This document shows, piece by piece, positions 36,221 to 44,058 of a stretch of 64,000 nucleotides of DNA. The translations under genes were made by a program, and so were the position numbers. The notes below the pieces were generated by a model. That model did no database searches. It saw only the letters and a list, made by a program, of their open reading frames with translations, and was not told the DNA's origin. This DNA comes from Pseudovibrio sp. Alg231-02 (GTDB lineage Bacteria > Pseudomonadota > Alphaproteobacteria > Rhizobiales > Stappiaceae): NCBI RefSeq assembly GCF_900143565.1, contig NZ_FREX01000005.1, forward strand, positions 62,001 through 126,000. The letters are read 5' to 3'. Within the stretch, counting starts at the first letter, position 1; each line of letters starts with the position of its first letter.

Positions 36221-36693
36221 ATGCAAAAAATTACCGCACTGATCACATGCAGCCTTCTCCTGGTTGGATGCAGTGAGACTGCCAAGCAAAATGTTAAATC
36301 TTCATTCAGAGACGCAATTTTGGGACCACAACCGGGAATACCCATTCACAATTGTATGATCCGATTGAGGGTGTAAAGCAGCACAAACTGCGCCATTCAG
36401 TAAAGTACAATGGTTTGCGCGTACGTTACACATCAGTCAAAGACGAAAAAATTGGGTTGGCAATAAAAGGCGGTCCAGACAATGCTGGAACGCTTGAGAA
36501 AGCCGCCAGATTTGCAATCGACAAAGCTTGTAAGGACAAAGGATATACGACTGGTGTAATCCATGCAGCAGATAGCAAGATCCAAACCTACCCGCATGGG
36601 CGACCTTACAGACCAGCATTCGATGCAGAAACCGGCAACACGTTCTATACAGGCCGGTGCATGACGTTCCAGTTCTTCGATCAAAAGACGTAA
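36221..36693 (+). pseudogene. Lipoprotein gene broken by a frameshift (or two overlapping small genes)
   Basis: The first frame (from 36221) gives MQKITALITCSLLLVGCSET, a clear lipoprotein signal with lipobox LVGC, and stops at 36376 after 51 residues. A second frame that opens after 36290 and covers 36352-36693 encodes the globular-looking rest (LYDPIEGVKQHKLRHSVKYN through FYTGRCMTFQFFDQKT) with no start codon better than a TTG and no signal of its own. The two read as halves of one protein of about 157 residues split by an indel between 36290 and 36352. A sequencing error would give the same picture. Function unknown. Confidence 0.5.
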
Positions 36694-36740
36694 GCAACTT
36701 GGAGCTGCGCAGATAAGCCATTGGCAGCTCCCCCTCACTA

Positions 36741-36770
36741 TCATCCCGGGCGCAGACCCAGGACCTATAT
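36741..36770. repeat. GTCATCCCGG-type palindromic repeat, copy 2
   Basis: ATCATCCCGGGCGCAGACCC is followed by AGGACCTATAT, a close partner of the copy at 36081 (shared GGACCTATA end), with a decayed stem. Confidence 0.6.
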
Positions 36771-36785
36771 CCCCAAGCCCCTCGC

Positions 36786-37073
36786 TTAATGATTGAACCG
36801 CAAGTACAAATCATCCCACTTCGGGTTCAGACCCTCAATCGCATCAATTTTCCAAATCCGGCGCCACCGCTTCACTTGCTTCTCCCGGCGTATCGCGTCA
36901 TTCACATCCCCGAACTGCTCAAAATAAACCAGCTTCGAAACATCATATCTCGCGGTAAAGCGACACCCAACCTTGCTCTTATGCTCATAAACCCGCCGCG
37001 CAAGATCATTCGTCACGCCAGTGTATAGCGTCCCGCGCGGCTTACTCGCCAATATGTACATGAAGTAAGACAT
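36786..37073 (-). CDS. GIY-YIG domain endonuclease-like protein
   Basis: This 95-residue protein starts at MSYFMYILASKPRGTLYTGV, the stand-alone GIY-YIG (UPF0213/YhbQ-like) layout. The GIY-YIG pair is degenerate (MYILA and LYTGV), with conserved Arg in LARRVYEHK and an Asn/Glu region in FGDVNDAIRREKQVKRW. Such small proteins are common next to repeats in alphaproteobacteria; the role is unclear. GTCATCCCGG-type repeats flank it on both sides. Confidence 0.88.
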   Translation of the reverse strand: MSYFMYILASKPRGTLYTGVTNDLARRVYEHKSKVGCRFTARYDVSKLVYFEQFGDVNDAIRREKQVKRWRRIWKIDAIEGLNPKWDDLYLRFNH

Positions 37074-37150
37074 GGAAGCAGTTTGACCATCACAACACGC
37101 CCCCACAATCACCCAAACACACCATCATCATTTGAGGGACCACCTCATAG

Positions 37151-37172
37151 ATCCCGGCTCAATGGCCGGGAA
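37151..37172. repeat. GTCATCCCGG-type palindromic repeat, copy 3
   Basis: ATCCCGGCTCAATGGCCGGG contains a CCCGGC/GCCGGG stem like the copy at 36081. It lies in the 367-base gap 37074-37440, which otherwise shows only the next repeat. Confidence 0.55.
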
Positions 37173-37259
37173 GACACTGGTGTTCGCCGCTGTCAGTAGC
37201 CAACCACCAGCCGACACAGAGAGCCCAATAAGGCATCCATCAATAGCACCACTCCACCT

Positions 37260-37361
37260 CGTCATCCCGCACTTGATGCGGGATCCAAAGCCAAGAACAC
37301 ATGTATCTATCTAACAAAACTGGATACCGGATCAACGCTCTGCTTGTCCGGTATGACGACA
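37260..37361. repeat. GTCATCCCGG-type composite repeat, copy 4 (full length)
   Basis: One end reads GTCATCCCGC-acttgat-GCGGGATCC, the other CTGGATACCGG...CCGGTATGAC. The outer ends GTCAT and ATGAC are inverted, so the whole about 100-bp unit looks like a non-autonomous element (MITE- or REP-like). A reordered copy is at 40864. Confidence 0.7.
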
Positions 37362-37440
37362 GAGGCAGCTCTCACACCACCGCAATCATAGGCATTGCCA
37401 CTCCAAACTACAAAGTTCTAAAAAGTTCATGTAATTATTA

Positions 37441-38409
37441 TTAAAACGGTAGAGCAAGCCCTTCATCAATTAATGTCGCAGAAACAATTTTGTCGCCAAT
37501 TTTTGCAATATTTATCTGCATCTCGACAGGCTTTTTGTCCCATTCCCCAGCCTGCAGTTCTTTCTGGCGACTTTGATCTAACGTACCTTGAGGAATCTGG
37601 ACGAATAACTCATGTCCATCGGCCACGTTCTTGACCTTTACGCGATACCCATAATCAATCCCACCAGATTCAACCGCTAGGATCATGAAATTCCCATCCA
37701 ATCGGTCATAGGACTTTTCTTTTTTTGCACCTCTCTGAATATCTTTGTATGTTTGGCCGTCAATCAAATATTTATTGTCTACGTACAGTTCATCTGTATC
37801 TTTTAGCTTGCGCATCAATTGAGCTTGAGCAGCGATAGTGTCAGCCAGCTGCTCATTTAACTCAGCATTTGTTTTAGCCAAGTTCGCAATAATCTCGTAG
37901 CGCTTTGTGTCTTCTTCAGAGACACGAATTTTATAATCAACTTCCTTTTCGGCAGCTTCAGAATTTATGTATGCAACTGTTGCATATGATGTTGCTACAA
38001 TTGCCGCCACTCCAAGTACAGTTGCCGTGATTTGAGGTCCTGTCATTTTACCAACTGCTTTTCCAGCCATCGTGTTCAGAACTTCTGTGAGATCTGTGTT
38101 GAAAATCGAGCTGCCATGTTCCAAGTAAACAATGAGCTCAGTCTTCTCTTTCTCTGCATCACTGAGTTTTCTATCTTTACCATATACAGTTCGCGCATAT
38201 GCTCGATCGATTGTCCTCTGCAGTCCAGCCAATGGCTGAAACATTCGAGTTGGAATACCACCAGAGAAATCATCCCCTCGAAGCCGAACTTGATAGCGGG
38301 GCCAACCAACAAACTGAATATGTTGATCTTGATACCAAGAGCCACTCTCAAGATTTTTTACTGCGTCAAACAAATCATCTTCGCTACAAATCTCAAATAC
38401 TTCCGGCAT
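37441..38409 (-). CDS. Unrecognised single-helix membrane protein
   Basis: This is a 322-residue protein that I cannot place in a family. The first about 140 residues look globular (GSWYQDQHIQFVGWPRYQVR, LSDAEKEKTELIVYLEHGSS). One membrane helix follows (about 145-170, PQITATVLGVAAIVATSYAT). A charged helical stretch (about 175-225) and a beta-rich C-terminal domain (GGIDYGYRVKVKNVADGHEL onward) complete it. No signal peptide is seen. It is more AT-rich than flanking core genes and lies between repeat-rich gaps, consistent with acquisition by transfer. Confidence 0.7.
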   Translation of the reverse strand: MPEVFEICSEDDLFDAVKNLESGSWYQDQHIQFVGWPRYQVRLRGDDFSGGIPTRMFQPLAGLQRTIDRAYARTVYGKDRKLSDAEKEKTELIVYLEHGSSIFNTDLTEVLNTMAGKAVGKMTGPQITATVLGVAAIVATSYATVAYINSEAAEKEVDYKIRVSEEDTKRYEIIANLAKTNAELNEQLADTIAAQAQLMRKLKDTDELYVDNKYLIDGQTYKDIQRGAKKEKSYDRLDGNFMILAVESGGIDYGYRVKVKNVADGHELFVQIPQGTLDQSRQKELQAGEWDKKPVEMQINIAKIGDKIVSATLIDEGLALPF

Positions 38410-38764
38410 AAACCCCAGCCACCTTCAAATATAATACACCTGCACACTACTCAGGTTGTATATAAATTTAAATGCAATTCTTAGGTTTAGCTGGCAGACA
38501 CGCCGAATGAAACGTCTCGAGCGAACAGCGATACCATTCCTTCCCCCCACCATGACCACATCCCGCCCAAAACACGGCATCAGGGGCGCGAAAATGCGAC
38601 TTATTTAAAAACTTACGCTTTTCTTGCCCAATCGCAGCGATTTGCGGTTTCCTATTAACCGGAAATCGCGTTATCTAAAGACATCATTAACTTTAAAGCG
38701 GGTTCTGCTTGATTGGTCTAACCAGACAAAGAGAAGCCGCTTTGCTTTAGATGTACGCAGGATA
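38410..38764. other. Intergenic region with a diverged palindromic repeat
   Basis: No gene was found. A long imperfect hairpin (AAAGCGG at 38695 with CCGCTTT at 38737) enclosing GCTTGATTGGTC resembles the TTTGATTG repeats of 28.2 and 44.0 kb. It ends just before the MotA/ExbB-like gene, whose promoter must lie here. Confidence 0.45.
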
Positions 38765-39763
38765 ATGGCACGCGACTACGATCCCTACAGTCTGTCGAGC
38801 CCACAGGTTTACCTGTGGCGCATGATTATTTTTCTGGTTCTGGCAGGCTTCATCGCCTTTGTCCTGATCGGGCAAATCACCGCAGCCTTCATGGCAAACC
38901 CCGCATTGAACGGCCTGATCGTAGGCGTCGCAGCACTGGGTATACTTCTGTCTTTCAGGCAGGTCCTGCGAATTTTCCCGGAAGTATCATGGGTTAACGG
39001 CTTCCGCCTCGGCGATCCCCGCCTTGAGGTCCGCCGCCCGCCGATCCTTCTGGCGCCAATGGCAACTCTGCTTGGCAACAAAGCAGGCGATATGACCATC
39101 TCGCCAACCACCATGCGTTCCATGCTCGATTCCATCGGCATGCGCCTGGATGAATCCCGCGAGATTTCACGTTACCTCACCCGCTTGCTCATCTTCCTCG
39201 GTCTGGTCGGTACCTTCTGGGGTCTGATGCAAACCGTGAGCGCCGTAGCAACCACCGTCAGCACGCTGAACGCGGCAGGCGGCGATGCCAACGTGCTGTT
39301 TGAAGATCTAGTCTCCGGCATCACCGCACAGATGACCGGCCTCGGCATCGCATTCTCCTCCTCCTTGCTTGGTCTGACCGGTTCCCTCGTTCTGGGCTTC
39401 CTCGACCTGCAGGCAGGACAGGCCCAAAACCGCTTCTATCAGGAACTGGAAGACTGGCTCTCCACCCTGACGGATATCGATCCGGACGAACTGGGCAACG
39501 GCACATCTGCAGATATGGCTGCGGACCTGCGCATCACGCTCGACAAGCTGCGCAAATCCATGGAAACAAAAGGCGCTGAGCCGGATGAAAATTCCAACGC
39601 CGCCATGAGCAAACTGGCAGAAGGCATTCAGGGCCTTGTCCAGCACGTGCGCTCCGAGCAGAAGATGATGCGTGAATGGGCTGAAGCCCAGTCTATGCAA
39701 CAGCGCCGGATTGAACGCTTCCTGAAAACGCTCACCGCAGAGGTAGAGCGGGAGAAGGACTAA
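38765..39763 (+). CDS. MotA/TolQ/ExbB-family proton channel protein
   Basis: This 332-residue protein starts at the ATG at 38765 (MARDYDPYSLSSPQVYLWRM). It has two early membrane helices (about 22-65), the family core YLTRLLIFLGLVGTFWGLMQ with a third helix, and the conserved LGIAFSSSLLGLTGSLVLGF. A long cytoplasmic helical tail (about 250-332) follows. The partner gene begins 3 bases downstream. Together they form a proton-driven motor unit of the MotAB/TolQR/ExbBD type, but no flagellar or Tol gene is adjacent. The cargo or effector of this motor is unknown. Confidence 0.85.
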   Translation: MARDYDPYSLSSPQVYLWRMIIFLVLAGFIAFVLIGQITAAFMANPALNGLIVGVAALGILLSFRQVLRIFPEVSWVNGFRLGDPRLEVRRPPILLAPMATLLGNKAGDMTISPTTMRSMLDSIGMRLDESREISRYLTRLLIFLGLVGTFWGLMQTVSAVATTVSTLNAAGGDANVLFEDLVSGITAQMTGLGIAFSSSLLGLTGSLVLGFLDLQAGQAQNRFYQELEDWLSTLTDIDPDELGNGTSADMAADLRITLDKLRKSMETKGAEPDENSNAAMSKLAEGIQGLVQHVRSEQKMMREWAEAQSMQQRRIERFLKTLTAEVEREKD

Positions 39764-39766
39764 AGC

Positions 39767-40801
39767 ATGGCTGGTGTACGCACACGCAGGTCTCAAAACA
39801 ACTCAGAGGATTACTGGCCGGGTTTCGTGGACGCCATGTCCGCGCTCCTGCTGGTGTTCATCTTCCTGCTCTCCATCTTCATGATTGCGCAGTTCTTCCT
39901 CAGCCAGCAGCTGTCTGGCCGGGATAAGGTGCTCAACCGCCTCAACCAGCAAATCGCAGAGCTCACAGAACTGCTGGCGCTGGAAAAGGCGAGTGTTGGA
40001 GATCTGGAATCCACCATCTCCTCCCTGCAACTGGGTCTGGATCAGACTGCTGAAGAACGGGATCGTCTTCAGGGCCTGCTCAACGAGCGCTCCGGCCAGA
40101 TTGATGAGGCAGGCGGTGCTCTGGCATCCCTGCGCGCAAAGCTGGAAGGCGAACAGCAGATCAGCGATAAGGCTCTGGCACAGGTAGAACTGCTCAACCA
40201 GCAGATCAGCGCCCTGCGCCGCCAGATCGCCGTACTGGAAGACGCACTGGACGCCTCAGAAACACGCGACAGAGAAAGCCAGACCCGCATTGCGGACCTT
40301 GGCAAGCGGCTCAATGTCGCCCTCGCCCAGCGCGTGCAGGAACTCTCACGCTACCGCTCAGACTTCTTTGGCCGCCTGCGCGAAATCCTCGCCCAGCGCT
40401 CTGATATTGAAGTTGTTGGCGACCGCTTTGTGTTCCAGTCCGAGGTGTTGTTCTCCTCCGGTGATGACGAGGTCAACCCACAAGGCAAAAACCAGCTGGA
40501 TATCCTCGCAAGCGCCATTTTGGAACTTGAGGGACAAATCCCATCAGAGATCAACTGGGTCCTGCGCGTGGACGGCCACACAGATGCCCGCCCCCTCTCC
40601 GGCACCGGTCGCCTGCGCGACAACTGGGAACTCTCAGCCGCCCGTGCAATCTCGGTGGTCAAATACCTCATTGCCAGAGGCGTGGAACCTGACCGCCTGG
40701 TCGCCGCCGGCTTCGGCGAGTTCCAACCCCTCGAAGAGGGCACCACCAATGAGGCCAACGCCAAAAACCGCCGCATCGAGCTAAAACTCACACAGCGGTA
40801 G
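39767..40801 (+). CDS. MotB-like protein with OmpA peptidoglycan-binding domain
   Basis: This 344-residue protein has one N-terminal membrane helix (VDAMSALLLVFIFLLSIFMI, with the Asp expected to carry protons in the motif FVDAMSALL). A long coiled coil (about 45-190, LNRLNQQIAELTELLALEKA and following) and a C-terminal OmpA-like domain (VLRVDGHTDARPLSGTGRLR, AARAISVVKYLIARG) follow. It is predicted to anchor to peptidoglycan as a stator. It is the obvious partner of the upstream channel gene. Confidence 0.88.
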   Translation: MAGVRTRRSQNNSEDYWPGFVDAMSALLLVFIFLLSIFMIAQFFLSQQLSGRDKVLNRLNQQIAELTELLALEKASVGDLESTISSLQLGLDQTAEERDRLQGLLNERSGQIDEAGGALASLRAKLEGEQQISDKALAQVELLNQQISALRRQIAVLEDALDASETRDRESQTRIADLGKRLNVALAQRVQELSRYRSDFFGRLREILAQRSDIEVVGDRFVFQSEVLFSSGDDEVNPQGKNQLDILASAILELEGQIPSEINWVLRVDGHTDARPLSGTGRLRDNWELSAARAISVVKYLIARGVEPDRLVAAGFGEFQPLEEGTTNEANAKNRRIELKLTQR

Positions 40802-40863
40802 AGACTGATAAAACTTGATAATGAAGCAGGCGTTTGAGCATCCCTCAAGTGCCTGTTTTCATT

Positions 40864-40996
40864 CTGGATACCGGATCTCCACTACGCTCCGTCCGGCATG
40901 ACGGCAGAATGGCTTCAACCAGCAAAACTATAATCTTCTCAAGAGCACAGCATGAAAACGACGTCATCCCTGACTTGATCAAGGATCCAGAACCTT
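40864..40996. repeat. GTCATCCCGG-type composite repeat, copy 5
   Basis: CTGGATACCGG...GTCCGGCATGACGG is at 40864-40912, and ACGTCATCCCTGACTTGATC with AAGGATCCAG is at 40960-40990. These are the same two modules as the copy at 37260, in reversed order. Confidence 0.65.
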
Positions 40997-41101
40997 ACTT
41001 ATCCCTCCAAGGCTATCAATAGTACTCTATGCGCCTTCTATCTTCAGTTGCATTATTGTTAGATAAAATAACCCACAATTGAAACAGAAGCTGAGAATGA
41101 C

Positions 41102-41130
41102 TAAACTACTCCAAGCCTCGGAGTAGTTTA
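41102..41130 (+). promoter_or_regulatory. Hairpin masking the ribosome binding site of the Sel1 gene
   Basis: TAAACTACTCC (41102-41112) and GGAGTAGTTTA (41120-41130) form a perfect 11-bp stem around AAGCCTC. The GGAG Shine-Dalgarno sequence is the 5' end of the right arm, and the last paired base is the A of the ATG. As RNA the stem would hide the ribosome binding site completely. No T-tract follows, so it is not a terminator. A DNA-level operator is the alternative. Confidence 0.7.
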
Positions 41131-42932
41131 TGCCACTGCAATCTTCTAAATTATATCTGTATGCATTTGTAATATGCGCACCTTGCCTTTTTCTTCTTCC
41201 AGCATTTGGATCTGATCATCAAGTTATTACCAGATCCGCTCAGGACGGAAGTCCGAACGCGCAGTATGATCTTGGGTTGATGTATTACCAAGGCTCGGAC
41301 GTACCTCATGACTATGGCGAAGCGGTCAAGTGGTTACGGCAAGCAGCTGAGCAAGGTCACGCTAAAGCGCAGTTTAGTCTCGCATTTATGTACAGGGAAG
41401 GCCTGGGCGTACAGCAGGATTATGTGGAAGCGATCAAGTGGTACCAACTCTCAGCAGACCAGGGCGACGCTGATGCACAGTATTCTCTTGCGTTTATGTA
41501 CAGGAAAGGCTTGGGCCTACCGCAGGACGATAGCAAGGCGGTGAAGTGGGTCCGCCTTGCTGCTGACCAGGGCCTTACGAATGCGCAGTATTCACTTGCG
41601 TTTATGTACAAAGAAGGCCTAGGCGTGCCGCAAGACTATGCCGAAGCAGTCAAGTGGTACCGATTTGCCGCAGACCAGGGAGATGCTGATGCGCAGAGCG
41701 CTCTCGGGTATATGTACAGAAAAGGCCTTGGCGTGTCGCAGGATGACAGCGAGGCAGTCAAGTGGTTCCGCCTTGCCGCAGATCAGGGAGATGCTCACGC
41801 ACAGTATATTCTCGGATTGATTTATGACGAAGGCCTTGGCGTGTCACAGGACTATGGCAAGGCGGTCAAGTGGTACCAACTCGCAGCAGATCAAGGTATT
41901 GCTGAAGCTCAGTATTTTCTCGGATCGATGTACAGGAATGGCTTGGGCATACAGCAGGACGATGGCGAAGCGGTCAAGTGGTACCGCCTGGCCGCAGATC
42001 AGGGTAATGCTGACGCCCAGATTTTTCTCGGATTGATGTACAGGGGAGGCATGGGCGTACAGCAGGACAATGCGGAAGCGGTCAAGTGGTACCGCCTCGC
42101 AGCAGATCAGGGAGATGCTAAAGCTCAATTTTTTCTAGGGTTGATGTACAGGAAAGGCCTTGGCGTGTCACGAGACGATGGCGAAGCGGTCAAGTGGTAT
42201 CGCCTTGCTGCAAAACAGGGTGATGCAGATGCTCAGTTCAATCTCGGGTTTATGTATAATGAAGGCTTGGGCGTGCAGCAGGACGATGCGGAGGCGGTCA
42301 AGTGGTACAGCCTTGCTGCAGATCAGGGAAGTGCTGAAGCTCAGTTCAAACTTGCATTGATGTACAGGGATGGCCGGGGCGTACAGCAGGACAATGCGGA
42401 GGCGATCAAGTGGTACCGCCTTGCTGCAGATCAGGGGGGTGCTGAAGCTCAGTTCAATCTTGCATTGATGTACTGGAAAGGCTCGGGCGTGACGAGAGAC
42501 GATAGCGAAGCGGTCAAGTGGTATCGTCTTGCCGCAGATCAAGGCCGCGCTAACGCCCAGCTTAATCTTGGCTTTATGTACGGGAAGGGCTTGGGCGTAC
42601 AACAGGACAATGCGGAAGCAGTGAAGTGGTACCGCCTCGCAGCAGATCAGGGCGATGCTGACGCCCAGTATAATCTTGCGCTGATGTACTGGAAAGGCCG
42701 GGGCGTGTCACAAGATGATGCGGAAGCGGTGAAATGGTACTACCTTGCTGCAAGTCAGGGTCTTGCTAATGCCCAATATAATCTAGGGTACATGTATTGG
42801 AAAGGCTTGGGCGTACAGCAGGACGATAGCGAAGCGGCGAAGTGGTATCGCCTTGCAGCAGATCAGGGCCTGACTAAAGCACGGTTTGGTCTTGTATTGA
42901 TGTACTTGAAGGCCTGGGTTCAGAATTTATAG
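41130..42932 (+). CDS. Exported protein of about fifteen tandem Sel1 repeats
   Basis: This 600-residue protein has a signal peptide (about 1-27, YAFVICAPCLFLLPAFG) followed by 15 complete 36-residue Sel1 repeats and a truncated sixteenth. The consensus is A-x-AQ-x-x-LG-x-MY-x-x-GLGV-x-QD-x-x-EAVKWYRLAADQG. Repeats are so alike at the DNA level (108-bp period, recurring AAGTGGTACCGCCTTGC) that recent expansion by recombination is likely. The array forms an extended superhelix suited to protein binding. Sel1 proteins of symbionts and pathogens often contact host proteins; here that is speculation. The ribosome binding site lies in a hairpin. Confidence 0.9.
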   Translation: MPLQSSKLYLYAFVICAPCLFLLPAFGSDHQVITRSAQDGSPNAQYDLGLMYYQGSDVPHDYGEAVKWLRQAAEQGHAKAQFSLAFMYREGLGVQQDYVEAIKWYQLSADQGDADAQYSLAFMYRKGLGLPQDDSKAVKWVRLAADQGLTNAQYSLAFMYKEGLGVPQDYAEAVKWYRFAADQGDADAQSALGYMYRKGLGVSQDDSEAVKWFRLAADQGDAHAQYILGLIYDEGLGVSQDYGKAVKWYQLAADQGIAEAQYFLGSMYRNGLGIQQDDGEAVKWYRLAADQGNADAQIFLGLMYRGGMGVQQDNAEAVKWYRLAADQGDAKAQFFLGLMYRKGLGVSRDDGEAVKWYRLAAKQGDADAQFNLGFMYNEGLGVQQDDAEAVKWYSLAADQGSAEAQFKLALMYRDGRGVQQDNAEAIKWYRLAADQGGAEAQFNLALMYWKGSGVTRDDSEAVKWYRLAADQGRANAQLNLGFMYGKGLGVQQDNAEAVKWYRLAADQGDADAQYNLALMYWKGRGVSQDDAEAVKWYYLAASQGLANAQYNLGYMYWKGLGVQQDDSEAAKWYRLAADQGLTKARFGLVLMYLKAWVQNL

Positions 42933-43019
42933 CCAGAATATCACAGTAGCCGCGAAAGGACGTCAGCATCTTGAAATTTTATAGATGCTTGCAAGTTCCT
43001 CATACCCACGTCACTGCGC

Positions 43020-43262
43020 TCACGGACACTTTCTTCCCTCAATCCGACTATCACACACCTTCACACCGGACAGATAACGCGCCCACTTCACAATCTCTGC
43101 CTTACCCACCTTTGAGCGCCAGGACTTGATGACAAAGTAGGTGCTGTCATTGCCCAGCCAAGCTTTGGTCAGCACTGTCTCACTTTTGGAAGCTGGCGTG
43201 GTGGTGCAGCTGGTAAGGAAGAGGCCAAACTCGTAGCCATTCTCACGCCCCTTTCCTGGCAA
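43020..43262 (-). CDS. Possible small protein or gene remnant with lipobox-like segment
   Basis: The frame encodes up to 80 residues from a TTG, with a short hydrophobic stretch and cysteine (EFGLFLTSCTTTP) like a decayed lipoprotein signal and a C-terminus ending in KVCDSRIEGRKCP. There is no ATG in the frame and no good ribosome binding site. It may be the 3' part of a lost lipoprotein gene. Confidence 0.28.
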   Translation of the reverse strand: MPGKGRENGYEFGLFLTSCTTTPASKSETVLTKAWLGNDSTYFVIKSWRSKVGKAEIVKWARYLSGVKVCDSRIEGRKCP

Positions 43263-43330
43263 GCGCTCTTCTTGTGTCTTACAGAAACTCCTATAAACTT
43301 ACGAGGAACTTAGGAGGACCAGCGAGCGCC

Positions 43331-43558
43331 ATGTCAGCACAAAAGTATATCAAGTTCATGTTCCTATCCGAGTTAGCGATAGCGCATGCTTTTTCAGCTT
43401 ACCTAAAGGCTCGGCGCACACGGAAGAAAAAACAACCTCAGGTCCGCGAGCCGAATACTAACTGCGAGAATGGCAACGCAACACAGGCAACAAGTAGCAA
43501 GCGCGATAGTACGACTAGCATCGATACCGACTTAGATCTGCCTTCTAAACAGATTTAG
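43331..43558 (+). CDS. Possible 75-residue basic protein
   Basis: From the ATG at 43331 the product starts MSAQKYIKFMFLSELAIAHA, has a basic centre (KARRTRKKKQPQ) and a Ser/Thr/Asp-rich tail. AGGAGG lies 16 bases upstream, too far for ideal use. No family is recognised; it could be chance. Confidence 0.25.
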   Translation: MSAQKYIKFMFLSELAIAHAFSAYLKARRTRKKKQPQVREPNTNCENGNATQATSSKRDSTTSIDTDLDLPSKQI

Positions 43559-43917
43559 GGCGCAGTTTTGAACTCGTCGGGTAGTACATATGAGGCTCAG
43601 GTTTTAGCGTTGGTTAAAATCGTTGCATTGATGGATGCAGATATTGTGATCCAGATTAAAAACAAACGATCCTTATTACAGCTTTGAAAGCGTAAGCTTC
43701 GCTACGAACACACACTCAAGCCAGACAAAATCACAAGCCATATTGAAGTTATAGCATAACCCGTAGCAACGGGAATAACTTCCCCAGTAGCAGTTAGCTG
43801 CATTCTACCAGCAAAAACTCAGCCCCCAACCTGTATAGCGCAATCAACACAGCAACGCAGTCAGAACGTAAAAAACGCAAAATAACGCAAAGGTTCACAT
43901 AGCAGCGCAAACACGAA

Positions 43918-43949
43918 AAAAGCCGCTCCCCGGCAGGCAGCGGCTTTTC
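43918..43949 (-). terminator. Intrinsic terminator after the DUF1013 gene
   Basis: On the minus strand AAAAGCCGCT and AGCGGCTTTTTT pair around a GC-rich loop (about 10 bases) and run into T residues. It lies about 110 bases after the stop of the DUF1013 gene. Confidence 0.75.
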
Positions 43950-44000
43950 ATGTTATCCAACAAAGGCAGGGTAAGCTCTTTTAGAGTTATGCCCCTTCCA

Positions 44001-44038
44001 AGCGCGTTCCATTTGATTGAGTTCAATCAAATGATAAG
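44001..44038. repeat. AGCGCGTTCC / TTTGATTG palindromic repeat, copy 2
   Basis: AGCGCGTTCC is followed by a perfect 10-bp inverted repeat ATTTGATTGA-gt-TCAATCAAAT (44011-44032). It is the twin of the 28161 element, again just beyond the 3' end of a gene. Confidence 0.75.
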
Positions 44039-44058
44039 AATTCGCTCCAAAGGCGCTC

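Larger units (their letters stand above)
42933..44058. other. 1.1-kb gene-poor region
   Basis: I see only two weak short reading frames (43020-43262 minus, 43331-43558 plus), a terminator for the DUF1013 gene and a TTTGATTG palindrome. The stretch 43560-43915 is AT-rich with no supported feature. It may be decayed accessory DNA. Confidence 0.5.

Noticed and set aside
36786-37073. Homing endonuclease or transposable element based on the GIY-YIG domain
   Set aside because: The protein is the short stand-alone UPF0213 type without a DNA-binding extension, and no intron or intein context is present.
38765-40801. A Zorya-type anti-phage system based on the MotA/MotB-like pair
   Set aside because: No helicase or nuclease (ZorC/D/E-like) gene is adjacent; flanking genes are an unknown membrane protein and a Sel1 protein. 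The pair itself is kept as a motor of unknown role.
41200-42932. CRISPR-like array, because of regular 108-bp periodicity
   Set aside because: The periodicity is coding (36-residue Sel1 repeats in one continuous frame), with no repeat-spacer structure.
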